From the NCBI GenBank assembly GCA_019722365.1, contig JADFUC010000278.1, positions 806,001-870,000 on the forward strand: 64,000 nt of DNA. The letters run 5' to 3'. Origin of the DNA: Lithospermum erythrorhizon. Taxonomy: Eukaryota; Streptophyta; Magnoliopsida; Boraginales; Boraginaceae. The translations under genes were made by a program, and so were the position numbers. This document shows positions 20,963 to 32,308 of the stretch, in pieces (the first letter of the stretch is position 1; every line of letters begins with the position of its first letter). The notes beneath the pieces were generated by a model. It saw only the letters and a list, made by a program, of their open reading frames with translations, made no database searches and was not told the DNA's origin.

Positions 20963-23900
20963 TTACCTCTCTGTGGTGTATTCTAATACTGTTGCAGAAA
21001 GCTCATCGAAAACCATTTTCATATCTGGTCTTTCAGCCGCTGGAAGTATACATCTCAGAGCAATCTGGAGCATGTTATCGAGGCAATTCTGTAAGCGCTC
21101 TGCATTTTGTGTGGCCAAAATATGTTGATCAAAGCATTCGATAGAACGATTTTGTGCAACCAACAACGTGACCCATTCTGTTAGATCTAAAATGTCAGAG
21201 TTGACGGGAACAATTTCTGCTGGATCATGTCCAGTGAGAAGTTCTAACAAGATAACTCCAAAAGCATAAACATCACTTTTCATCGATGGGCATGGTTTAC
21301 TCGTGGTAGCAAATTCAGGTGGCCGGTAACCAAGAACACCTGCAGTTAATACTTGCTCTGTCGTTCCAGCTGAGGTCATTATCCTATGGAGACTGTAGTC
21401 AGTCAGGAGTGCATTCGAGTTAGGGCTCTCTACCAAGATATTTGTTGATTTCAAATTTCCATGGGGAATTGACCTCTCATTGTGAAGGTAGTTTAGACAG
21501 CGCGCCACATCTATAGCAATCTTGAATCGTTCATTGAGAGATAGCGGACGTAGTTTCTTCACATCCTCATCTACAAAAAGAAAGAAAATGCAATTTTTGA
21601 GTTGTAAGTGGCAGGCAACACTAATGAACTCAAGTAATCACATTAGTAGCTTCATAACCTCTTGTTTGAATTTATACAATCAACTAATTCAAAAAAATTA
21701 TGTTCATAAGGAGTATGCTAATACTAATAGAAGTTCCAAGTTTAAGTTATATGTTTATAAATCTAACATCAAACAAATGCCACTATCATCACTGACCTCA
21801 GTTATATGCAAAACTTCATAAAAAATGTAAATCAACTTAAGAAATGGTCTATTTTCACGAATTCAATTCTACAAACCAAGCAAAGCAAATATTCTTTTTT
21901 ACCATCATAGTTGAATCATGCATAACAAGATTTACAACTACTAAGCAATTTAAACCCCACTTCACAAACTCCAAAGGAAACAATAAGAATTAGAAAAATA
22001 ATCACCAGTGAACTTTATAATGATGCTGCTCGCTGTACGATCCTAAAAGGTGTACATTAAGCAATAAAAATCGAACACATTGAAGATGCATCAATTCTTG
22101 ATATGACAGTACTTCTGTCCTTTGAGAAAGGCTAAAACAATTTAAAGATCGTGCTAAAGTTGGAGAAATAAAAATATCATCTTACCATGGAGGCATAGAG
22201 CTAAACATGGGGCATTTATATAATTGGACATTATGAGCTTCTCATGATCCTTTGGACCCCAGTAATAACCCTGCAGAGAAACCAAATTAGGATGCCTGAT
22301 ATTTCCCAGTTTTCTCACTTCTCTTGCAAATTCGCCTCTTCCTTTAGCTAGTCCTTCCTTTAACCATTTGACGGCAAGTACATGAGTACCCCCGACGACA
22401 GCTTTGTAAAGTGTTCCATGGCAACTTGTACCAACAATCTCAGCAGGAGCACATGATAAGTCTTCTGCAGTAAACCTTAATGATTTGTCAAAAAGATGAA
22501 GATCTCCAGCTAGTTTATCAGGAGAATAAACTGTGAGTGAACTGGGAATTTCTGAAAGAGATTGGACATTAGTTGTGGAAGTAAGAGCAGTGGACGTCAT
22601 AGATGTTGGAGATGTCATATCATCGGTTGTTTTCACTGGTTCACAAATTCCCAAGTTTTCAAGTTTTCTATCAGAAGAAGTGCCTGCAGGGTCATGTCCA
22701 GACTCTACTTTGGACAAGGATGTTTGATCTGCATGGTTATGAAGAAATAAACTTAAAAGAGTATTTTCATTCAAGTGATAAGTTCAGCAGATACAGAAGC
22801 AATAGCATACCTACTGTTTTCTCAGTTACTTTGCAGTTGGACCTTTTATCTTTCAGTTCATGGGATCTGTAACAGATTAGTAACAATACGACTGCGATGA
22901 TAACAGAACCACCAACAAGTCCTGCAATGAGGGCAGCCCTAATGCCTGAGCTCATATGAGAACCATGTCTGCCGGGGTTCACATTCAGCTCTCCCTGCTG
23001 CGGATTTGACTCGCCTGGAACAGTAAGGAGGGGATTTCCGGGATGAAATGCGGAATCAGGAAATCTTTGTAGGTTTTCAGGAACTATTCCAGATAAGTTA
23101 TTGTAAGATACATTAAATACTTGTAGTTGTACTGGGAGGTCCACAGGGATGCTCCCCTCCAGGTGGTTGTGAGATAGGTCAAGATAGATCATGTGTTGAA
23201 ATTTATCAAGATCCGTAGGCAATATCCCAGTGAGTCCATTATGGGAGAGATCAAGAGATACCAGGCTAAGATCCTGGCCGTCAATTGCCTGAACAGGTAT
23301 GATGCCCTCAAAATTGTTAAATGACATGTTAATGTTGATCAATTTTGATGAATTGAAAAGGTCTGCAAGCAAGGAACCACTGAGTTGGTTTAGGCTAAAG
23401 TCGATTGTTTTTAATTCTGGGTATGTGCTTAAAACAGGAGGAAGAACTCCTTCCAACGAGTTGTTGGAAATCCTTAATGAAGTAAGCCTTAAAAATTGTG
23501 AAGTTCGTTCAGGCAAGGATCCAACCAGTAAGTTTGAGTTTAACATAATAACTTCGATGTAATTACCCCAGGCCTGTATTCTGGACAAGTTTCCAGTAAG
23601 CATATTGTTACTGAGATCTACGGTTGCACAATGCCCCACCTTAGCAGGTAAGGGGCCGGATAACTGGTTAAACGACAAGTTCAGATTTCTCAAAGTTGTA
23701 GAGCTGATGGTCCCTACTGGTCCTGTCATTACAGAATATTTAAGGCAAAATGATATATAATTGAGACTCGAAATAACAAACTAAATACACATCTAAGGAA
23801 CTCACATACTCCTACCCTTATAATTAATGACAAATTAGGACTGGATCTTCAGAGATTATAGAATCGGCAACAGAAGCTCAATAACTTTTTAGTGATGATA

Positions 23901-25366
23901 TTGCGGCATCAAGTACTGCTTTCTATGTCAATGTACAACTTCCGATGTTATACCATTGAGCATATATAAAGTAGTGCTTGACATGGCAGAAGCTAAAGTA
24001 ATTTCCTATATATTGAGTTCTAATTTCTAAACACTTTTTTCATTAAAACCTTATCATTAAAAATTCAAAAATTAATGTATTTCTCAAAGACAAATACTTA
24101 CTTTGAGTTTCCAAATATTGAATGTAAGACAGAAAACGAAATCCTGGTAGTTTTTCAAAACTAAATCAGTTTTACCAGGTGCTTCATGGACCTAGCTGAA
24201 AAACAATCAAGATACCAGCATGCCAAAAAGAAAGATTGTTGAACTATTTGCAACTAGCAAATGTAAGACTACCAAAAAGAAAGAAAATATGCAGCATCTC
24301 AAATGTAAACGGCCAAGATTTTCAAATGAAAGGTAATCCAGGGGAATTAAAAACGTAGAGTCAGATATAAAATTATCGCAAACTGCTTCCACAATGCTCT
24401 AATTCAGTTCTATTTCCATAAGTGAGAACAAATAGAAATGCAAATATTTTTTGTGAACATACCCTCCAAGTGATTGTGGCTGATATCCAACTCAGACAGA
24501 AGAGTTGAACTCTCTAGCAGAAGAGCGTCTGGTAGGGACCCTGACAGCATATTTCGTCCAAGCCTAAGAACCCGGAGAGATACGACAAAATTGAAAGACG
24601 GAAGATTTCCAGTAAAGTGATTATCACTTGCATCAAACACCTCAAGATTGTCAAAAAACGGCATCCCATCATGAGGAAAAAGGTCATCACCCAAGTTATT
24701 CCGACTGATATTCAAATAATTGATTGAAGAAACAAAGTCAGCATTTCCAAGTCCTATATCCAAAGAACCAGAGAAGTTGTTGTTACTGAGGTCAACAAAC
24801 ACCACACTACCTAATTGGGCTAACAAATCCATGATGTTACCAGTCAAACCATTAGAGCGCACATCAAGATACTTCAGCTCCTCAAGCATTGCAAAATCAG
24901 AAGGAACTACCCCTTCCAAATTATTTGATGAAAGATTTAGTAGCACCATGTTCTTTAATTCAGTCAGTTGAGATGGAATCGGACCACTAAACAAATTGTG
25001 AGAAAGATCTAAATACTCTAGTGACTCGATCAATCCAACCTCCTTTGTGATAGTGCCACTCAACCGATTATTCGAAACTGATAAATTCCTTAGCATTTCA
25101 AGCCCACTAATAGCAGAAAAATCAAATACTCCTACCAGACTAATATCAACTAGAGTTATTGAAACCACATGACCTTCATTGCAAATAATACCATACCAAT
25201 CCCGGGGGCAACCATCAGGTGCTAAAGACTTTGAATCCCATGAAACAAGAACTTTCCCAGAAGGGTCTTTCTCAATACCCTTTTTTAGCTCTAGTAATGC
25301 ATCTAAATCTACATTAGCTAGTACCAACTCTACCAAACATAAAACCATCAAACAAATTGATTTCAT
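20963..25366 (-). CDS. LRR receptor-like pseudokinase, At2g27060 type
   Basis: Four exons on the minus strand: 25366-24463, 23722-22811, 22728-22186 and 21570-20963. They total 2,967 bases, or 988 residues, and all junctions keep phase. The protein has a signal peptide (about 1-17), an N-terminal LRR cap (W-Y-G-I-I-C), about 18-20 LRRs and a membrane helix (about 563-586). A Ser/Thr-rich juxtamembrane part and a kinase-like domain (about 693-980) follow. The kinase-like domain keeps the ATP-site lysine (AVKW, Lys726) but has HGN at 823-825 where active kinases have HRD, and DYS at 844-846 where they have DFG. Catalysis is therefore unlikely. The closest family I know is At2g27060, related to At5g10020 and GHR1, all regarded as inactive receptor kinases. 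A scaffold or co-receptor role in the plasma membrane is inference. Confidence 0.92.
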
Positions 25367-26982
25367 CCCTTCTCTTCTTCTACCTCCCTCACTTCATCAA
25401 AACATCAAAAGGAAACATACAGTTGGCTCAAGCTAACCACTCAGGGAAAACAGATTCAATAAGCCATTAAGATCAACCAATCGGAAATTGCATACAAGGG
25501 TCAACAATTATTGAATACAGAAACAACAAAAAACGCGCCTTTAATAGAGTATTGCTCCATTTAATACCAATTAGTACACTTTTTCAAAGCCAAGAAAAGA
25601 AGTGATCAATAAAGATTGTACTATAAGAGAGGTAGACAACACTGTACAAACCATTATGCACAGGTGGAACTAGAAGAACTTCAAGAATTTATTATTATTA
25701 CACAATATTCAAAACAAGAAAACAAACAACATGAACATGCAGAAAGATGATTACCACATGATAATAAATAATTTGAGTAAGACATTAACAGTTAACAACA
25801 TGTGGACAAAAGAAGACAAAAAAAAAGAAACTCATTGAATACTACTAAACCACTTAGCTTATCTAGTGCTTTCAAGAAGACTGGCAATATTGAATGCAGA
25901 GTGGCCCTCTACCTAGTGGAGGTGTGTGAAGTATGAACAAACAAGAAAATGATGGAGACAAGTCAATGGAGTTTACTGTCCATCAAAAAGTTTGACAAAG
26001 ATGGTTTTGAGTAATTTACCAAACTATAGTTTTGTGATATTAACAGTAACTCAGATTCAGTTCTGTTTTCTGTAATAAAAATCACTTGTTTATTTGTGAG
26101 AATTGAGAAAGTTGGTGAATAATCACGACGGTAGATTGGAATCAAGAATTGAGTATCGAGTTTTGATATTTTGATATTTGTGACGAGATTTTATATTAAA
26201 TGAGTTTTTTGTGGATATCAGATACTGAACTCCGATCGGTATATGGAACGTGTAATACTAATGTCCAACTTATTTAGAACCAAAAAAGTTGGTAAAGATA
26301 GTGATTAACTTATGATGTGTGATTGGGGAACAGCTAGTAGATGAATTGTGAAATGGAGGAGTGTAAAATTAGCTGTGTGGAGTTATTACTACTTGGGATC
26401 TCTATGTAAATGTTGGGGTACTTAATACTTTTGGACCAAAGATGAAATGGTAATATTATTGTATTCTTGTGATCTTGTCCTATTGTAAGTTGAGAATTGA
26501 GATGAGGACCATTAGACCAGCAACTCCATCAACTTCACATCAGTACATCCTATATACCAGTAATCCTTAGGGTTTTGTCCCATCAGTTTTAAACTATTTT
26601 CAACTTTTTTATATTTCAGGGGTGGTCACACAATATATACAATAATACAATTACAAGATAATACATGGGTCTAGACCAAAAAGCCAAAAAAAATTATACT
26701 GCCTAATATCAATTTTTATGTTACAGATGCTTCTAAATGTTTTCTATATATCATGTCCAATCCAATTTAATTAGTTAAACTATTTTGTAGTTATAATCAA
26801 TACATACAATTTCGAGTCTTTATAAAAAGTTTATATCATTATTTACTATACATCGAATAATTATATATAAGAAATTTGAATATTCATTGTTTTTACCTGG
26901 ATAAAAATAGATAACTCGAACTTAAGTTTTTAATTGATAAGTCAAACTTTTAGATATATAAGTTAAGAAATTTAATAAGCGC
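25367..26982. other. upstream region of the receptor-like gene
   Basis: AT-rich, no coding frame beyond chance length. It should hold the promoter and leader of the minus-strand receptor-like gene. No convincing TATA box or leader intron could be fixed. Confidence 0.4.
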
Positions 26983-27380
26983 GTTCGATCGTATATGTCT
27001 TCTGGCGTTTGAATTCGATCATAAATGTTTGAAAATGATCAATTTATATAAATACATGTAAAATGGAAGTTAAGTTTGATTTTTGAGACGAATTAGCCGG
27101 TGATAAATTATCCGATATTAAATTTTGAGATAATTTTTCAATTCTATTAAAATTTTAGGGCAAATTTTTGGATGAGATTATTAATTTCAATAAAATATTT
27201 GGATGAGATTAATATTTAGATGCGATAATATTTTGCCAGAAAATTTATTAAAATTGAAAAATTGTTACGTAAATGAGTGTTGGATAGTTTTACACTATGG
27301 TTTGTCCCCAAAGATCAAACTTAACGTCGTTTGTGAGAATGATCGAGTTAGACCTTTGGAAACACGTGTGTGATCGAATG
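26983..27380. repeat. long imperfect inverted repeat (fold-back element)
   Basis: The left arm (about 26983-27168) and right arm (about 27229-27380) are complementary over long blocks. Left: GTTAAGTTTGATTTTTGAGA, ATAATTTTTCAATTCTATTA and AAATTTTAGGGCAAA. Right, opposite strand: GTTAAGTTTGATCTTTGGGG, ACAATTTTTCAATTTTAATA and AAATTTTCTGGCAAA. Both outer ends carry TTCGATC motifs. A loop of about 60 bp lies between. No coding capacity. It is consistent with a MITE able to form a hairpin transcript. Confidence 0.65.
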
Positions 27381-27645
27381 AGTGAATGTTTTAAAAGCAT
27401 TATAATCGATCGTGTTAGGTTAAATGTAATGGTAAAAGACCATTTATAATACGTAGTATAGTATATTATGCAATCTATGATATATACATCAACTGTGAAA
27501 AAAAGCCTGAATGCCCATGAAAATGCAGCTAAGCTATAAAATACGGAGTAATATGTTATCATTTTATTCACTTGCAATTAATAAAGAATAGTACGTGATA
27601 CATTCATGTCCAGGCAAATACAACATAAGATACAAATTATTTGTA

Positions 27646-28705
27646 TCAGTTCTTAGGTTGTCTGTAAGAGGTGATCAAGTTATTGAGATAGATGGCAATT
27701 ATACAAGTAAAAAGAGCACCCAACAAAACATGCACTACTCTCCTCTGCATCTTCAACCTCTTCCCCATGGCATCAACCATTTTTCCATAATTCTCTGTTC
27801 TTGTAAGCATACCCCCATCCCCTTTCACAGTGGCCACTTTGTCTTTCTCATCATTTCTTGATAGTTTATTACCCCCTTCATTTTCTTTCACTTCTTTTCC
27901 ATTTGCATGTGTTGCATGCAACTCATTTACATGCTTCTTATTAGGTTCTTGAGCCGCGGCGGAGGGTAATGGTGTAGGTGGCAATTTATGGTGTTCTTGT
28001 TTAACAGTAGATGGTGTTGCTTGAGTGATCAATTTGGGTTGTTTGACATGGAGGATGCCATTGTCAAATTTTGCAGTAATCTTGTTAGTGTCACAATTTT
28101 GGGAAATTGGAAATTCCTTTTGGAAGCGTCTCATTCTGTTGGCACCAATTAGCATTGATCCACTGATCCTTAATATTCCTCTGGTTAACTGAACTCTCAT
28201 TTGTTCTTTCTTGAAACCTGCATAAAATCGTCATTGATCAATTATCAAAATTATAGAAATGTTAGCAGTATAATATGAGTATATAACCTTACATATTAGG
28301 GAAAAAACATATAAAACATGTGGCAAATATTAATATTAGCAAACAATTATGATTTAGGTATCGTGGCAATATTGACATATATATACTAGTCGCAAATTAT
28401 GATTTAAAATGGTGGGAGAAATATCCATACTATCAACACGGCAAAAATATTACTCTCTATCCAAACTTTTTTCGAATTTATAATCTTGATTCTGATAAAA
28501 ATTATGTATGTCTAAATATAATGAAATTTATTAATTTGATCATTAAAAATCAAAATTGATAATCTATTTGGAATGATGGTAATAAATTAAAACCGGGGAG
28601 ATGGAGGCGAAGTGTGTCACAATCGTCCTCATAGATCACATCTGATTTTGGTACAAAGTCTTCATAGATGGGTGTTGCTGCAGATGATCCTCCGGTGGCA
28701 TCCAT
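27646..28705 (-). CDS. HSP20-like protein with C-terminal membrane anchor (RTM2-like)
   Basis: Two exons on the minus strand, 28705-28594 and 28217-27646, joined in phase at LPG|FKKEQ, give 227 residues. Residues about 20-100 form an alpha-crystallin-type fold: LRLHLPGFKKEQMRVQL, then GILRISGSM, FQKEFPI and ITAKFDNGILHVKQPK. A charged, low-complexity linker follows, with a hydrophobic helix near 199-215 (VHVLLGALFTCIIAIYL) at the C-terminus. This is the architecture of the RTM2 and At2g27140 group of plant small-heat-shock-like proteins. Arabidopsis RTM2 restricts long-distance movement of tobacco etch virus, but most relatives have no known antiviral role, so none should be assumed here. A TATA-like run lies about 95 bases upstream of the ATG. 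Confidence 0.88.
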
Positions 28706-28796
28706 TGTAGTATGTAAATTCTTTCTTTGTTTATTTGTAATGCAAAGATTATTGGGTGATATGTAGATGTTGAGAAATATAGTTGAGGCTTCATGA

Positions 28797-28812
28797 TTAT
28801 ATATATATTTCT
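28797..28812 (-). promoter_or_regulatory. TATA-like box of the RTM2-like gene
   Basis: GAAATATATATATAAT on the minus strand, 92-107 bases upstream of the ATG at 28705. It agrees with a leader of about 65 bases. Confidence 0.5.
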
Positions 28813-28839
28813 CCATTTGTTAGGAATCCAATACACCTT

Positions 28840-31800
28840 CTTTCTTCAATCAAGTCACTAAAGTTTTCTTTCAAACTAGATATACCTTTTCTACAGCTTA
28901 TTCCAGTTGTTTCTTTGTTGTTAGAAGGAAAGTGAAGTTGTTCATATTCTTTGTTTCAATTGGAGTATCATCTATTCTTTCTTGTTCAAGAAAACTCTTA
29001 ATTGAATGTATTATTGAAGAAATGTCATTTTTAGAACTTTAAGTTTTCTGAACCTAGATCAAACAACCGACATACTTAATGGCGGTTGAGACATCGTTTA
29101 TATTTACTAATGCAGGGCATATATTTGGATTAAGTTCGTTTTGTAGTTGGACTTCGCTGATAATCAAGAGTTTACGCGTGATTTGTGAACATTTAAATTG
29201 GAAGGTAATGAAAGAGTTCACTATTATTAATTAATTTTAGCATAGATCCATTACGTTTAATATGAAATGGTATCTCTATTCTTGTGGTTAGGCCTGACTC
29301 ATTTTATGGATTTTCATATCTATACTATATATAATGTTGATGGGTGGATTGGCCGATTCACAGAAGTGAAAATTTAAATTAATGTATTTTATGTTTGCTC
29401 TTTCGATAATTTTTTTTTATTTTAATTTTTAAAGCTAGTAGCTTCTTCGTGATATAATAACAACGAGATAAATTAACTTGCATGCTTCTTTCTTATAAAT
29501 ATTATCTAACTACGTATCTTTCAAGTAATTATCATTAAGAGAAAATAAAAAGTTGTTTTAACATTTCTTTATTTTTACCATTGGTAAGCTTTAATCTTAT
29601 TTCTTTTAATTTTTTTTAATTTGTTTTAAATTTTATAATTTTATTATAAAATAATAAAATAATTTCTTGTGACAGGAAGCGTACATGTAATAATCTTAAT
29701 TAAATGTTTAATGTTCAATTTTAAATTAACATTGGACAAATAGATTTTAGACGTCGTTTAAGTTTTAATTTATATGACTTAACTTTAATCGATTTAGAGC
29801 TGGTTTGGATCACTCAAGTGACTATTTCCATCATTTTCTCCGTTAAAATAATTTTTTGATCAAACACTGCTTACAGCCTTACATGGGTAATTTAGTGAGT
29901 CAAAAGAGTGGACCCAACTATTTATACCCAAAATTCAATTATGCCTCTATATTATCTCTATTCTTGAATTAAGCCCACTCACCAGTGACCACCACCACAC
30001 ACAATTATTTCCTACCCACCCACCACTATTGCCACCTCCACGAAAATGGCCACATGAAATTAATTCTATCCAAATACTCGACCATCCCAAATTATTGCTA
30101 GTATAATCAAACCAATGGAGCAAAAGCAAACGAGTAAAGACCACCACATTATCTCTATTCTTGACTTACAAGTTACAATTTCAAAATTCCAAGCAAAATA
30201 ATCCAGTCAACTGTGCATAAAGCTAAATAATCAAACACATCACAAATTTGACATTGCAAAAAAAAATCAACTAGCAGCTTTGAAACTTTCAATTGCTGAA
30301 TTAATATTCCTATACAATTATTACTCGCTACAACCAACTGTGCATAAAGCACGATTTGTGTTGTTGTTCGAGGTGGTGGAGGAGTGTTTTTGGTTTGCTG
30401 GAGGCGAAGGCTTTGAAAATGAAGTGGGCAAAGTTGGGGTACGATGGGGGTGGGGTAGGGGCTTGAATATGTGATTTCTTTCTGGGGGATGGTGGTGGGT
30501 GAGTAACTGAGTGAAATAGTGGAAGGGAACTGGAGTGATGATGAGTAGTAGGATAATGGAGTTAATGGAGAGAGTGGTTTGTTTAAATTAATTAAATATT
30601 TGAATGGATAAAATTACCATGTAAGTTTTAAGGCTTGTTTGATAGAATATTAGGTTAATATTAAAAATGGGCCCGAAAATAATAGTTGTTTTAGATTAGA
30701 TTTTGGTACTTGAGTAATTGAAATGGGTCAAAAACGATTTTAAATGATCAAAGTATCATATAAATGAAACTTGAGTGATGTTTAAAGCTATTTGTCCATT
30801 AACATTTGCTAATTGCAAATCTATCTTTGGATTATAAGTAAGTAATTGATGAATTTGTGAAATTGGTATCCATATTCTATAGTGAGGAATGTCCATCACT
30901 TTACTGCCATGTTAGTGCAACGTTTTAATTTGTCTATCATTATAGACATATTATAGACAATCTGATATATATTATATGTTCTATGGAATTCAAATATATA
31001 TGAATTATCAATTTTAAAATAACTAATTTATATTTGTCATTCTTTAAATATATCTCTCCCATAGTTTATACGGTATTTTTTAGGAGATGTAGTAATTTAT
31101 AAAACATATAGAAGAATAATTGATGTAGATATCTTTTCTATTCTATAGATCTTTTCTCAGTCGTTCAACTTGATGAATTTAGAATTTTATATATATATAT
31201 ATACACTTCTATACTTAGAATAATAATCATTATCAATGAAAACAATCTCCGTAGCTCAAAGCCTCAAAGGGCCAACTTGTGGGTAAAAAGTAAAATAAAT
31301 AAGATATTTTATCCGTTCCAAAAAGCAAGCTGGACAATTATTTTGAGAAACTATTGGAGAGGTCTTAAAAGCATAAGCTTAATTTTTATATGTAGCATTT
31401 ATACTTATCTATCTTGTCCGTCGGCTCCTACTATAATTTTCTTGCGGAGTTAAGGCTTTTTTATTTTTTAGCCCAAACGCACTTCGCTCTAGATTTAATT
31501 TTTTATTTAAAATCATGGCCAAATAGTATGTGCTGCAAAATATAAAGTAAAATAAGCTATATTCGTTAAAATGAAATTTATTTTGTTTCTAAGATTATCG
31601 TTTTTATTAATAGCATGTCGTTTTACTTTTATATTTTAAGTATAATATAGTCGATTTCTCTATATATTTTATTGAAATAGTCTGAGGGGATCGGGAAGAG
31701 AATCTTGAGCCCGAAAAAAAAATCCATGGAGTACCCAAAAAATACAGGTACAAAGATAAATATTATAAAATTTCATTAAAAATAGTTTAGGATGAATCCG

Positions 31801-32170
31801 CGTAAGTTATTTTTTTCATATTAAGTAATTTACGCATACTGTATAATCGCAAATATGTTTCTTCACGTGTGCAAGTAGTCGCAAAGATGTGGATCCCCAG
31901 GAAACAGATAAGATATGGTTTTCCAATCATTCAATATTTCATTGCCCATCATCATCTATAGATCTACAATGAACGTTACTGTGATAATAACTTATAAATC
32001 TTGAATTTTTTTACAATAAAATATTTGATAAACACAAGTTGACAACTAGTAAGTCTTCATCTTATATAATTTATAGTATATACAATCATCAAATTCTGCA
32101 GAATCCATTGTATTGTGGCCATACCATGCACTTTTGAAAAAGATAATATTATTGATCAACTAGCTATCTT
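28840..32170. other. long intergenic region, no supported gene
   Basis: Between two divergently transcribed genes. At 29950-30490 it is locally rich in CCACC on one strand and GTGG/GGTGG further on, giving Gly/Trp-rich chance frames (29947-30147 minus, 30280-30474 plus) without family signal. Short direct repeats occur: ATTATCTCTATTCTTGA at 29951 and 30149, and CAACTGTGCATAAAGC near 30207 and 30334. An AT microsatellite lies near 31187-31203. Nothing else was recognised. Confidence 0.4.
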
Positions 32171-32174
32171 CTAG

Positions 32175-32183
32175 TATATAATA
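32175..32183 (+). promoter_or_regulatory. TATA box of the first GH3 gene
   Basis: TATATAATA, about 130 bases upstream of the ATG at 32309, implying a leader of roughly 100 bases. Confidence 0.5.
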
Positions 32184-32308
32184 GTGATGCATTGTTTTGA
32201 GCGTTTCATTTCTATAGCATCTACACATTCTTGATTTTTTTGTTGTTGTTTTTGATAGTAGCATTTTTTGTAGATTACCATATTGTTTGTTTTTTCAAGA
32301 AAGTATAA

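Noticed and set aside
22533..22872. Plus-strand frames within the receptor-like gene
   Set aside because: They are shadows opposite the juxtamembrane exon, which keeps correct splice phase and strong family similarity on the minus strand.
29947..30474. Gly/Trp-rich small proteins on both strands
   Set aside because: They come from CCACC-rich low-complexity DNA, lack signal peptides and have no matching exons nearby.
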